A stretch of 64,000 nucleotides of DNA from Candidatus Saccharimonadota bacterium. Its GTDB lineage: Bacteria > Patescibacteriota > Saccharimonadia > Saccharimonadales > Saccharimonadaceae. Under the pieces are notes generated by a model. The model did no database searches, was not told where the DNA came from, and worked only from the letters and a program-made list of their open reading frames with translations. Position 1 is the stretch's first letter. Each line of letters starts with the position of its first letter. A program made the position numbers and the translations under genes. The stretch covers positions 1 to 64,000 of the forward strand of contig JAFWBV010000001.1 of NCBI GenBank assembly GCA_017506895.1, written 5' to 3'. Positions 34,022 to 43,167 of the stretch are shown here, one piece after another.

Positions 34022-34954
34022 GTGCAATTAATTGTCATCTTGTTGACAACAGTATCAGTGTTAACATTTCTATCAGGGGCCATCGTTTTCTTTGGCTCAT
34101 CAAAAAAGGATCGAGCAAGATCTGCGTGGTATTTTCTTGCTGCAATCTTTGCCACAGTTTGGATGGCATCAATTTCATTTTTCTTAATAGCTGCGCCTAA
34201 CCGAATCGATACAATAGGCTGGCATGTAAATTGGACATTTATCAGCGCTATTTTCCTAGATGCAGCGTTTTTGGGATACGGAGCATGGCAAAAAAAATAT
34301 GGCAAAATTACAACGTTATTATTCTTGATTTTTGGTCTAATTATTTCAGCATTGATCTTAATTCATCCAGACGAACTCTATTCAGCGGTAATTTTAGCGC
34401 CTACAGGAAATAGTGTAACGATGAAGATTGGACCTCTGTATTTCGCTTATATTGCCTTCTTCGCCACCATTGTCCCAGCTATTGTTGCAGTATTCTTCCA
34501 CCAATTCTTTAGAACAAGTTCAAAATTGAAACAAGGTGGCGATTTAATCACAATGCTTAGTTTCGGTGCCTCTAGTACATTGGTCTTAATATTTAATTTA
34601 ATTTTACCTTTATTTAATAACTGGAGCCTAATTTGGATTGGCCCACTCGCACTTGCAGTAACGATTCTGGCAGTATACTACACAATTCTTCGTTATAAGA
34701 TGCTAAATCTTGCATCAATTTGGCTCAGAATTTTTTCATACGTTGTCGTTGTTGCGTCAATAGCTATAGTTTATATGATTATTTTCTCAGTCATATTCGC
34801 AGCGTTATTCCGCGGCTCAACACCGTCTACTGAAGTAATTGTTTTGAATTTTATTATGATTATCATATTCTTAGCCTTGATGCCAGCCATGAATGGATTA
34901 ATGATGTTTATTCGTTCTCTGATTAGCGGAAGTAAAAAAGGTAGAGACGAGTAA
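34022..34954 (+). CDS. 7TM membrane protein, sensor-module-like
   Basis: 310 residues with eight or more hydrophobic segments and a short charged tail (SGSKKGRDE). The layout and sequences such as RSAWYFLAAIFATVWM and WIGPLALAVTILAVYYTILRYKML resemble the N-terminal 7TM region that precedes some histidine kinases, but no kinase domain follows. It starts with GTG and has a clear GGAGG ribosome site, with TATAAT at 33999-34004. The stop abuts the CAP gene, suggesting a joint function. Confidence 0.7.
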   Translation: MQLIVILLTTVSVLTFLSGAIVFFGSSKKDRARSAWYFLAAIFATVWMASISFFLIAAPNRIDTIGWHVNWTFISAIFLDAAFLGYGAWQKKYGKITTLLFLIFGLIISALILIHPDELYSAVILAPTGNSVTMKIGPLYFAYIAFFATIVPAIVAVFFHQFFRTSSKLKQGGDLITMLSFGASSTLVLIFNLILPLFNNWSLIWIGPLALAVTILAVYYTILRYKMLNLASIWLRIFSYVVVVASIAIVYMIIFSVIFAALFRGSTPSTEVIVLNFIMIIIFLALMPAMNGLMMFIRSLISGSKKGRDE

Positions 34955-35917
34955 ATGGATTCCGCAAAACCAAATAATAAAAAAATATCAATCCTTCTAT
35001 CAATTAATGCGGCGGCCGTATTAATAGCTGGTGTGTTAATTGCTAGCGCAATCTGGCTAAACGGCGGTATCACTTTCCGTGCCGTCGGTGAGCGTTCCGA
35101 TATAGTCGAAGATTCGGTAGGCGAAATTATTCTTTTGGATTCAGTATCGGATTCCGACACAGATGTTAAATCATATGTTGACACCATTGGCAATGATGAT
35201 TATGTTTCTACATCGAGCCACGAGTTTGACAATACCCAAGTAGAGCCAGGAGAACTCTGGAATGAAAAGGCCATTACAATTTATGCCACTCCAGATACAG
35301 ATATATGTGTAGGCGGCAGTCTAGCAGATTTAGGCGAAATGTACTGGCAGACATCCGAACCAAGTGTTATTTCTGGTTTTTACAATACAGCACGCACTTG
35401 GCTAGGCTTTAATAATGAAACGTGTAGGTATCCAGTGATTAATGGTATTGGAGCTACGACCATCACAGCTGGTACATATGATGGTAAACGCAAAGATTCA
35501 ATTATCGTAAATGTAGTAGCTCCGCCTATAGAGCAATGGGAACACGAAGTTTTGACGCTAGTCAATAAAATTAGAATCAAAAATAATTTAAATCAACTCG
35601 CATGGGGCTATTCGTGCGAAGGCGCTGCAGAACTAAGAGCCAAAGAAACAATGACTTTATATGCTCACACTCGTCCAGATGGCTCGTCTTGGTCAACCGC
35701 TTGTCCAGCTCCAAATAATAACGGCATTAGCGGAGAAAATCTAGCAATTGGAAATGCCGCTGTATCGCCAGCTACAACAGTAGCATTGTGGATGGGTTCA
35801 GAAACGCATAGAGCCAATATTCTTAATCCAGATTACACGAATCTGGCAGTCGGATTTGTGTTTGATCCAGAATCAACCTACAAAACTCATTGGTCCCAAT
35901 TCTTTAGTACTTATTGA
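34955..35917 (+). CDS. Membrane-anchored CAP-domain protein
   Basis: 320 residues: an N-terminal TM/signal anchor (ILLSINAAAVLIAGVLIASAI), a linker region of about 150 residues, and a C-terminal CAP/SCP domain. CAP hallmarks are the first His in LYAHTRPDG, GENLAIGN, the HRANILNPDY motif and the closing HWSQFF. It starts at the base after the 7TM gene stop and overlaps the convergent serine hydrolase by 7 bp. CAP proteins are secreted and variously bind lipid or act as proteases; its own role is unknown. Confidence 0.85.
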   Translation: MDSAKPNNKKISILLSINAAAVLIAGVLIASAIWLNGGITFRAVGERSDIVEDSVGEIILLDSVSDSDTDVKSYVDTIGNDDYVSTSSHEFDNTQVEPGELWNEKAITIYATPDTDICVGGSLADLGEMYWQTSEPSVISGFYNTARTWLGFNNETCRYPVINGIGATTITAGTYDGKRKDSIIVNVVAPPIEQWEHEVLTLVNKIRIKNNLNQLAWGYSCEGAAELRAKETMTLYAHTRPDGSSWSTACPAPNNNGISGENLAIGNAAVSPATTVALWMGSETHRANILNPDYTNLAVGFVFDPESTYKTHWSQFFSTY

Positions 35918-36861
35918 TTATAAAAATGAGTTTCAAGCATAGAACCAAGATCTCGAATTTTTTGATATGGAACATAATTTGACATCACAATCATCACAAA
36001 ATGTCTATTAGCATCAGGATATTCTACAATTGCGGCATCATGATAAATGTTCCAAATCTTTTTGTCAGGATTATAATCCCAACCAACCTTATTATAAATA
36101 TTAGCTTTACTAAAGCCACTCGGGAAGCCTTGGCGCCAATTATATGTAGTGACTGGTTGATTTAGAAAAGAATCTTTAATTAAACCAATTAAACTTTCAT
36201 CCGTAATACCGTCATGGTGATAATATATTTTCATTATTTTGAGAATATCATTTGGATTGGATATCAAGCTATTAATATTTGAATCGGTTATCCCAAATTG
36301 CGAAACAATAATGTTTTGTAAGTTATCTCTTCCTATCATGGACCAGAGCGACTCTGCACAAACTGAATTTGATTCGCGAATAGCTAAATCAAGACATTGA
36401 ATTATAGAATATCCAGTTCTACCAGCAGGATCGTCTCTATTCCATTCGCCAGAATTTATTTTTAAGTATCCAACGTAGACTACAAACAGTTTATATAATG
36501 AAGCAGTGTTATAGTTTTCGGAAGGGTTATAAGAGCCAACAATTTCGTCTCGTTCCAAATCGTATATCAACACACTTTTGTTGCCAGAAGTATTATTAAC
36601 CCACCCATCAACGACGGATTGAAAATTGACAGGAGTAATTATTTCTTTCTCATCAGGCTCGATTTCATCTACAGGTTCATCTTCTACAATTTGTGATGCT
36701 TGCGAACCAGCATCGCTCGAGTCTGTGTTATTTGAAAACGGGACAAGACAAATAACAATAATCGCAATGAAGGCAAAAATAAACACCGCAAATAAAGATA
36801 TAGATATTAAATACGATTCTTTAGTTAAGGTCTTGCGCTCATGAGTCTTTGCAAAATCCAT
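35911..36861 (-). CDS. Class A beta-lactamase-like serine hydrolase
   Basis: 316 residues with a short cytoplasmic N-terminus, one TM helix (about 16-40) and an extracellular penicillin-recognising domain. The SxxK motif is SLYK, a second motif lies in RESNSVCAES, and the usual KTG is KVG (NKVGWDYN). It may act on peptidoglycan or on other peptides or esters; resistance cannot be inferred. GAGGAGA precedes the ATG. The start lies inside the preceding CapA-like gene, a 37-bp overlap. Confidence 0.75.
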   Translation of the reverse strand: MDFAKTHERKTLTKESYLISISLFAVFIFAFIAIIVICLVPFSNNTDSSDAGSQASQIVEDEPVDEIEPDEKEIITPVNFQSVVDGWVNNTSGNKSVLIYDLERDEIVGSYNPSENYNTASLYKLFVVYVGYLKINSGEWNRDDPAGRTGYSIIQCLDLAIRESNSVCAESLWSMIGRDNLQNIIVSQFGITDSNINSLISNPNDILKIMKIYYHHDGITDESLIGLIKDSFLNQPVTTYNWRQGFPSGFSKANIYNKVGWDYNPDKKIWNIYHDAAIVEYPDANRHFVMIVMSNYVPYQKIRDLGSMLETHFYNQ

Positions 36862-38321
36862 TTTGATTTCTCCTCATCTAACAATCTGGTTTGTAGTCCA
36901 CCATCATAAACGGTAGGGACAATTTTAGTTTGTAGTAGCTTATCATTATAGAAATAGTGTGCAAGGATTAAACTCCGCGTAGTACCTGGCCACCAACTTT
37001 GATCGAAAAAGAGATTTCCTAGCCCATAATATATTACACCGTCTCCATATAATTCAAAAGATTGTGGTTGATGGGCTGAAGTCCCAACAACCATATTCGC
37101 ACCAAGATCAATCAAATGACGGAAGAAACCGATTTCATCTCCAGGTGTATTGTGTGGATAATCACAGGTAGCATCTTCATACTCAGAAGCATATGCATTG
37201 CATTCATAGTATTGTATATCGACAATTATATAATCACCTCGCTCTTTAGCAGCGTTAATTTCGCTAACGGCATTTTCTTCATAATATTGGTTCGCGCCCG
37301 GATAATTTCCGCGAGTTGCTCCACCAGTTGAAAGATTATAAGCAAGAAAAGTAATATTAGAACCTTTCTCGTCAATCTCTAAAGGTATAGCCGCAGAGTT
37401 AGCGTCTTGGCCACCACCAACGGTCTTGATTCCCTTTTCTTTGTATAGATTAATTGTATCAATAGCAGAACTAGCACCACAATCCAAATTATGATTTCCG
37501 GTTAATTCGACAATATCAAGACCAATATCAGTAAGAGTAGTAATAAATCTAGGGTCTGAACAAATATTACTGGAACTTGCATAGTCCGTGAAAGAAGATT
37601 CATTAGATGTATGAGTTAAATCAAAACTTGATAAATAGTCCCTTATACCTTCTGAAAAATAAGAAGCATCACCAACCTTATATAGTTTTGCATTCATACC
37701 GCGCGATAAAGCCGTGACTCCCGTCTGGGCGAAAGTCAGAACATTTTCTTTATTTGGAAAATCTTTTTTAAATGCATCGCCAATAATCGGCACAATTTCA
37801 TCATCATATTTTTCAGAAGAAAAACTTATTACATGAAACACTGCACCTTTATCGAAATTATCTAAATAATAGTAATTATTCAAGCTTAGTAATTTTTTAG
37901 AAAAATCTAATTTATCAATTTCAATCATATTATAGTTGACATCAGAAACAAGTGGATCCGCAAAAGCCAAATCGGGGTCACTAAGAGTAAGATTGGCATC
38001 AACGCTGTAAAAATCAGTAACCGGTACATAGATATTTGTCAAAAATTCGCCATCGCTGAGCAATGGTTTTTCAAAATAATTTTTTGCAGAGATTTTTACA
38101 TCCTTATCTAAATCAATCTCATCAGTAAAGTATTTATTTAATAGTTCGATTTCGGTTTCACTTAGTGAGTCATCATAGTAGACGATTCCAGGGATTCGAA
38201 AAATCCCAGTTTTTGTAATAAACTGGATACCAAGAAAAAATATAACAAAGATGGCAAGAAAGACAAGCGGCCCAACTATAATATATCTAATCGGTTTCCC
38301 ACGCCTAGTCTTAATCTTCAT
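36825..38321 (-). CDS. CapA-like metallophosphatase-fold membrane protein
   Basis: 498 residues. One N-terminal TM helix (about 11-35) anchors a long extracellular chain. The C-terminal half is the PGA_cap domain: LTGNHNLDCG, GTSAHQPQSFELYGDGVIYYG (split around LYGDG) and LGNLFFDQ. The preceding N-terminal 230 residues have no assigned domain. CapA takes part in poly-gamma-glutamate export or anchoring, and many bacterial members have unknown functions. TGCTATAAT (38329-38334) lies 7 nt before the ATG. It forms an operon with the serine hydrolase. Confidence 0.8.
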   Translation of the reverse strand: MKIKTRRGKPIRYIIVGPLVFLAIFVIFFLGIQFITKTGIFRIPGIVYYDDSLSETEIELLNKYFTDEIDLDKDVKISAKNYFEKPLLSDGEFLTNIYVPVTDFYSVDANLTLSDPDLAFADPLVSDVNYNMIEIDKLDFSKKLLSLNNYYYLDNFDKGAVFHVISFSSEKYDDEIVPIIGDAFKKDFPNKENVLTFAQTGVTALSRGMNAKLYKVGDASYFSEGIRDYLSSFDLTHTSNESSFTDYASSSNICSDPRFITTLTDIGLDIVELTGNHNLDCGASSAIDTINLYKEKGIKTVGGGQDANSAAIPLEIDEKGSNITFLAYNLSTGGATRGNYPGANQYYEENAVSEINAAKERGDYIIVDIQYYECNAYASEYEDATCDYPHNTPGDEIGFFRHLIDLGANMVVGTSAHQPQSFELYGDGVIYYGLGNLFFDQSWWPGTTRSLILAHYFYNDKLLQTKIVPTVYDGGLQTRLLDEEKSKWILQRLMSARP

Positions 38322-38376
38322 ATTTTAAATTATAGCATATAAAGAGAAACAATATAAATAGTGTTATAATCAAATT

Positions 38377-40341
38377 ATGCTGAAGTGGGCAAACTTATTT
38401 ATAAAGAAGAAAAGCGAAAAAGATATTTTATCTCCTGATAAACAAATATGCTTTCATTTTGTTCTAAAAAATGGCAAAATGACCTACTCGGTAGAAAAAA
38501 ATCAAAAACCAATCGTTTTTAGTTCTGGGCTAGGCATTTCGATTTGTGGAGAAAAACCATTTCTTGATTCATTAACAATGGTTAGATGCCAAGATAAAAA
38601 ACACAACGAAACAATTGAAATGCAATGGGGGGAAGATAAGTATATTAATAATACTTATAATGAATCAACATTCTATTTATCTGAAGCAGAAGCGCCAAGC
38701 AGAATAATAACTATTCGAGTCAGAGTATTTGACAATGCGGTCGCATTTAGATACGAAATACCGCCTCAACCAAAGTTTAATCAAATAACCATCAAAGAAG
38801 AATTGACTGAATTTAATATAGATTTAAACTCTACCGCGTGGAAGATACCAGCTTATCAACCCGATCGTTATGAATATAATTATGAAAAGAAAAATGTTGG
38901 CGAGCTGACTAGCTCAGTCCACACGCCACTCACGATAAAAACGCCAAACGGCCAGTATATATCTCTGCACGAAGCTGCATTATATAACTATGGTTCAGCC
39001 ACAATTAAGTTGAATGATAATCGTAAGCTATCAACAGATATTACACCTTTATCGGATGGTACAAAGGCACACGTTTCCCTTCCATTCCAAACGCCATGGA
39101 GATTAATCATGATAGCCGATTCTGCCATCGAACTAACCACGAACCGAACTATGTTTGCATTAAACGATGCTCCGTCACAAGATTTTGATTGGGTCGAAAC
39201 ATTAAAATTCATCGGCATCTGGTGGGCGATGTATGTTGGTGAATGGACCTGGGCTCAAGGTGAAAGACATGGAGCGACAACAGCTCATGCCAAAGAATAC
39301 ATAGATGCAGCTGTTAGATTAGGTATCAATGGATTGCTAATTGAAGGCTGGAATGAAGGGTGGGAAGGTGATTGGTTAGAAAACGGTATTAATAACCAAT
39401 TCACCAAGCCAACGCCAGATTTTGACCTAGAAGAAGTAGCCAGATATGCCAAGAAAAATAATATAGAAATTGTCGGACACCACGAGACCGTCGGCTTTAT
39501 CGACAATTACGAAAAACAATTAGAAACTGCGTATAATTATTATTCTGTAAATGGAATACATTATATTAAATCTGGCTATGCTGGCTCGATGATGCAAATC
39601 AATGGTCGCAAAGAATATCACCATTCTCAACTAGGAGTCAATCATTATCAAAAGACTGTAGAACTGGCAGCGAGAAAGCATATTTGTTTAGATATCCATG
39701 AGCCAATTAAAGGAACCGGGACCGAAAGAACTTGGCCGAATTTGTTGTCGCGCGAAGGGGCTAGAGGGCAAGAATACGAAGGCGGAGCTTTATCACCATC
39801 TCACGCCTGCTATCTTCCATACACAAGATTATTATCGGGCGGCATGGATTACACAAGTGGTATATTTGATCTAGCGAACAATGTAAAACGTATCGCGACG
39901 ACATTGGCCAGGCAACTTGCATATTTTGTGACAATCTATTCTGGAATGCAAATGGCCGCAGATCGCCCCTTTATGTATGAAGAAAGATTCAAGGAAGAGT
40001 TTGAATTTATCAAAAATGTGCCTACAAATTTTGAAAAAACAATCCCATTAGCTGGTGAAATTGGCGAATATTACGTCGTAGCAAGAAAAGATCGAAATAG
40101 TAAAAACTGGTATATTGGCGGCATTACAGATGAAAATAGCAGAATGGTACACCTACAATTATCATTTCTTGGACCCGGATCATATCGAGCGAAAATTTAT
40201 TCAGACGCCGATAATGCTCACTATCGTGACGAACAATTATCGATCGAGAAGAAAACATTGCACGTTGGGAATAACGACACCCTAGACATTTATATGGCGC
40301 CAGGCGGTGGTTTTGCAATTGAACTAGTATATAACAATTAG
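38377..40341 (+). CDS. Glycoside hydrolase family 97 (alpha-glucosidase-like)
   Basis: 654 residues with the GH97 three-part layout: N-terminal beta-supersandwich, central TIM barrel and C-terminal beta domain. Barrel motifs are IEGWNEGWEGDW, EIVGHHETVGF, CLDIHEPIKGTG, RTWPNLLSREGARGQEYE and ALSPSHACYLPYTRLL. The Glu in HHE, HEP and GQE match positions used by inverting SusB-type enzymes. No signal peptide is seen (MLKWANLFIKKKSEKD), so it is probably cytosolic, unlike Bacteroides homologues. TGTTATAAT (38365-38370) lies 6 nt before the ATG. Confidence 0.88.
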   Translation: MLKWANLFIKKKSEKDILSPDKQICFHFVLKNGKMTYSVEKNQKPIVFSSGLGISICGEKPFLDSLTMVRCQDKKHNETIEMQWGEDKYINNTYNESTFYLSEAEAPSRIITIRVRVFDNAVAFRYEIPPQPKFNQITIKEELTEFNIDLNSTAWKIPAYQPDRYEYNYEKKNVGELTSSVHTPLTIKTPNGQYISLHEAALYNYGSATIKLNDNRKLSTDITPLSDGTKAHVSLPFQTPWRLIMIADSAIELTTNRTMFALNDAPSQDFDWVETLKFIGIWWAMYVGEWTWAQGERHGATTAHAKEYIDAAVRLGINGLLIEGWNEGWEGDWLENGINNQFTKPTPDFDLEEVARYAKKNNIEIVGHHETVGFIDNYEKQLETAYNYYSVNGIHYIKSGYAGSMMQINGRKEYHHSQLGVNHYQKTVELAARKHICLDIHEPIKGTGTERTWPNLLSREGARGQEYEGGALSPSHACYLPYTRLLSGGMDYTSGIFDLANNVKRIATTLARQLAYFVTIYSGMQMAADRPFMYEERFKEEFEFIKNVPTNFEKTIPLAGEIGEYYVVARKDRNSKNWYIGGITDENSRMVHLQLSFLGPGSYRAKIYSDADNAHYRDEQLSIEKKTLHVGNNDTLDIYMAPGGGFAIELVYNN

Positions 40342-40829
40342 TCTAAGACGGCAGAAACTATTAATCTATGAGAAGCGTCTCCGCCCTCATATAATTCGCC
40401 AGCGCAGGTCATAAGTATAATGGTTTTACGTGCAGAAGATTCAAGAATCTTACTCATATTGATTTCATTTTTTGGCATAATAGATTTAGAAGTGATAATA
40501 TAACTATTTTTATCATATAGAATTACATCTCCTATATTAGAATTATGGAGATTATCAAAAACAGTAGTAGAGTGGCCAATTAAAAGAGTCTTGCTGCTAG
40601 TAATCGAATAAGAGCCAATGATATCATCTGGAGTATCAAGCTTGCCATTCTGCATCGACAATGTAGTGACACCAGAAGAAAGATCAATTTTAGGGATTAT
40701 AAGATAACTATCAATTTTGTATTCGGATGCGACAGCTGGTCGAATGAAAATATAACAAAACAATACAAAGCAAACACAATAAAATAAAACAAACGTAGCT
40801 TTAAAATCTAACTTACGTCGAAGCTCCAC
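40338..40829 (-). CDS. Sortase family transpeptidase
   Basis: 163 residues with one N-terminal TM helix (about 11-33) and a small sortase domain. The catalytic His lies in LLIGHSTTVF, the Cys in LMTCAGELYEGG and the Arg in ASHRLIVSA. It would link surface proteins to the cell wall or to each other. It starts at GTG with GGAGGAGA upstream and has a TGCTATAAT promoter at 40849-40854. No classic LPxTG-TM-tail substrate is encoded in this window. Confidence 0.85.
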   Translation of the reverse strand: MELRRKLDFKATFVLFYCVCFVLFCYIFIRPAVASEYKIDSYLIIPKIDLSSGVTTLSMQNGKLDTPDDIIGSYSITSSKTLLIGHSTTVFDNLHNSNIGDVILYDKNSYIITSKSIMPKNEINMSKILESSARKTIILMTCAGELYEGGDASHRLIVSAVLD

Positions 40830-40883
40830 ACTCTCCTCCTTAAATATGATTATAGCATAAACAATTTAAAAACAATATATATT

Positions 40884-41429
40884 TTATAAACCCGGATTGA
40901 AGAATTTTAGTTTTTTTTCATGGACTTTATAGTTTTTGTCATGGCTACCAACTTCCTGCCAAAAAGCCCTAGAATGATCCATATGATTTAAATGCGCAAG
41001 CTCGTGTATAATTACATAATCACGTAAAACTTCAGGTAATTTCATTAAACCTATATTTAATGAAATAGTCTTGTTCGAAGAGCAACTCCCCCATCTTGTA
41101 TTTGCATGAGATAATCGACATTTGCTATAAGAATAGCCATATAGTTTCGCAAAATACTCGAGTCTATAAGGCAAATACTCTTTTGCTTTTTTCATTAACA
41201 TTTTCTTTTGATAATCACGCGCCCTTTGCTCAGTTGGATCTTTTATGGGAAGTTTATCACGGATAATATCACGATTAGAGTTTAAAAAACGTTTAGCTAA
41301 AAACTCAGATGTATAAGTCGGAACAGACATTGAGAGACGCCCAGAAGTGGAGACAGAAAATTTAATACTCCGCGAAAGAGAATTTTTTCGAACAATAACT
41401 TCACCAAACTCTTTATCCTGAATTATCAT
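40884..41429 (-). CDS. YgjP-like zinc metallopeptidase (DUF45)
   Basis: 181 residues with the family signature: CRLSHANTRWGSCSSNKTIS followed by LRDYVIIHELAHLNHMDHS and AFWQEVGSH. HELAH plus the downstream His form a zinc site like that of SprT/WSS1-type proteases. Its substrate is unknown. It follows the P-loop kinase gene by 7 bp. Confidence 0.88.
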   Translation of the reverse strand: MIIQDKEFGEVIVRKNSLSRSIKFSVSTSGRLSMSVPTYTSEFLAKRFLNSNRDIIRDKLPIKDPTEQRARDYQKKMLMKKAKEYLPYRLEYFAKLYGYSYSKCRLSHANTRWGSCSSNKTISLNIGLMKLPEVLRDYVIIHELAHLNHMDHSRAFWQEVGSHDKNYKVHEKKLKFFNPGL

Positions 41430-41436
41430 GTAAAGA

Positions 41437-41940
41437 CTATTTATCTTCTTGCTCAGCTAAACCTTTTACGACATGTTTAACTTGAGTTTCAAAAGTATGT
41501 TTACCAGAAAGAATGATAGGTTTTTCAACATCAGTAGGAGCTTCGAGAACCGCAACGGCGTCATCATAAGTTTTTTTGGCTTTGGAAACACTGCGGTATC
41601 TCATTTTTAAACGCAACTTAATTGTAGATAAATCTGTCTGGACCCAAATGAGCGAAGGCTCATAACCATTCTTTCTAAGTAGATTACGGAGCTCAGTTCT
41701 TTCTAACTCGCTATCAATCCCTCCTTCTATTAAGATGGATTGCTTAGTCTTAAGGATTAATTCTAGGACCAACATTAAATCTTCTCTCGTAAAACCATAA
41801 TCCTGTTCTATAGAGATTAAATTATAATAAGTTAATCCAAATCTATTTGCGAATTTCTCAGCAAAAGTAGTTTTTCCGCTACATGGTGCACCAAATACCA
41901 ACAATGCACGGGGTTTATTTTTACTCTTATTACCTTCCAT
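41437..41940 (-). CDS. P-loop kinase-like ATPase
   Basis: 167 residues of AAA_33/Zeta-toxin-like kinase type. The Walker A motif is VFGAPCSGKTTFAE; later features are ILIEGGIDSELERTELRNLL and a LRLKMRYRSVSKAKKTYDDA lid-like segment with basic residues. It may phosphorylate a small molecule or protein. I set the start at ATG 41940, 10 nt after a TGATATAAT box (41951-41956); the upstream in-frame start would lie above that promoter. Confidence 0.72.
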   Translation of the reverse strand: MEGNKSKNKPRALLVFGAPCSGKTTFAEKFANRFGLTYYNLISIEQDYGFTREDLMLVLELILKTKQSILIEGGIDSELERTELRNLLRKNGYEPSLIWVQTDLSTIKLRLKMRYRSVSKAKKTYDDAVAVLEAPTDVEKPIILSGKHTFETQVKHVVKGLAEQEDK

Positions 41941-41993
41941 AGTTGTATCTATTATATCACATAAGATTATAATATTTAACAATTTTAGACTAC

Positions 41994-43004
41994 TTAATTA
42001 TTTACACCATGGCGAGCAGAAAAAGATGTATTGTCTAATTTCGAAAAGATAAAACCGTGTTCAAGCGCATATTGTATGATTCTCTCAACCGCATCAACCG
42101 AATAACCCTTAATGTCATGTTGTAAGACGACGGAATCTCCGCCGACTTTAAGGCCATTTATGACATTTGAATAAACAGCATCAGATGTCGAAGCGGTGTC
42201 AGCGTCACCAGAATTAACATTCCAATCAAAATAATAATAGCCATGGCTTAGCACATCCTGTGTCAAAAAACTCATAATATGGCTTCTCCCGTCGTATCGA
42301 GTACTAACAGTGTTTGAACTTCCGCCTGGAAAACGAATTAAATTAGATGGCTGTCCAGTGATTCGAGTCACTCTATTCTGAATATTTGCAAGGTCTTCGT
42401 AATAATTAGCGACGCTAGAATAAATGTAACTATAATTATGAGTATAAGAATGTAACGCAATGGCATGGCCTTCATCAAATTCGCGTTTTATTAGACTATC
42501 ATCACCGGCTCCGGTAACAAAAAATGTAGCAGGGACATTGTATTTCTTTAAGATATCTAAAAGTGTATTAGTAAATGGACCTGGGCCATCGTCGAATGTA
42601 AGAAATATTGTACCAGTAGGTTGAACAACGCTCACTAAACGCGTGGCGGTGGAAGAATTACCATGCTCATCAGTTGCGGTATAAGTAATAGTATAATCAC
42701 CTATAGTATTAATATCAACGGTATTATTAGTTTCAACAATAGTTTCTGTACGATCGTCATACGCGTCCACTCCATCATCTGTATATTTAGTTCCCACAGC
42801 AACTGAAATTTTTTCTGGGCCTTTAATTCGAATCGTAGGAGCAGTTTCGTCAACTGGCAAAGGAATTAAAACTTTACTCAAGTAGAAATCCGTTTCCATA
42901 AACAAAGAAAAAAACATCAAGAATAGATTTAGAACAACTAAGAACAAAGAAACTATAATAAAGATAAATCTAGTATTATGTGACCTTCTCTTTTGTTCAG
43001 CCAT
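41994..43004 (-). CDS. Polysaccharide deacetylase with Ig-like domain
   Basis: 336 residues: an N-terminal TM anchor (about 15-38), a bacterial Ig-like domain of DUF5011 type (DETAPTIRIKGPEKISVAVG ... GDYTITYTATDEHGNSS) and a NodB domain. Catalytic features are TFDDGPGPFT, HSYTHNYSYI and FPGGSSNT. It would remove acetyl groups from peptidoglycan or another surface glycan outside the cell. ATG 43004 lies 6 nt after TGCTATAAT (43011-43016), which itself follows the T run that ends the tRNA-Trp transcript. Confidence 0.88.
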   Translation of the reverse strand: MAEQKRRSHNTRFIFIIVSLFLVVLNLFLMFFSLFMETDFYLSKVLIPLPVDETAPTIRIKGPEKISVAVGTKYTDDGVDAYDDRTETIVETNNTVDINTIGDYTITYTATDEHGNSSTATRLVSVVQPTGTIFLTFDDGPGPFTNTLLDILKKYNVPATFFVTGAGDDSLIKREFDEGHAIALHSYTHNYSYIYSSVANYYEDLANIQNRVTRITGQPSNLIRFPGGSSNTVSTRYDGRSHIMSFLTQDVLSHGYYYFDWNVNSGDADTASTSDAVYSNVINGLKVGGDSVVLQHDIKGYSVDAVERIIQYALEHGFIFSKLDNTSFSARHGVNN

Positions 43005-43026
43005 AATTAAATTATAGCACAAAAAA

Positions 43027-43102
43027 TGGCAGGGGCGGCAGGACTTGAACCCACGACACGCGGTTTTGGAGACCGCTGCTCTACCAACTGAGCTACACCC
43101 CT
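43027..43102 (-). tRNA. tRNA-Trp (CCA)
   Basis: A 76-nt cloverleaf with acceptor AGGGGTG/CGCCCCT, D arm GCTCAGTTGGTAGAGC, anticodon stem GCGGT/ACCGC with loop CTCCAAA (anticodon CCA), T arm GTGGG-TTCAAGT-CCTGC and encoded GCCA 3' end. TGATACAAT about 20 nt upstream (minus strand) can serve as promoter. Confidence 0.95.
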
Positions 43103-43167
43103 AACAGTAGCACATAGTATATTGTATCATATTTTTCTTTTTTACAAAAATTGTGCTAAAATAAAAT

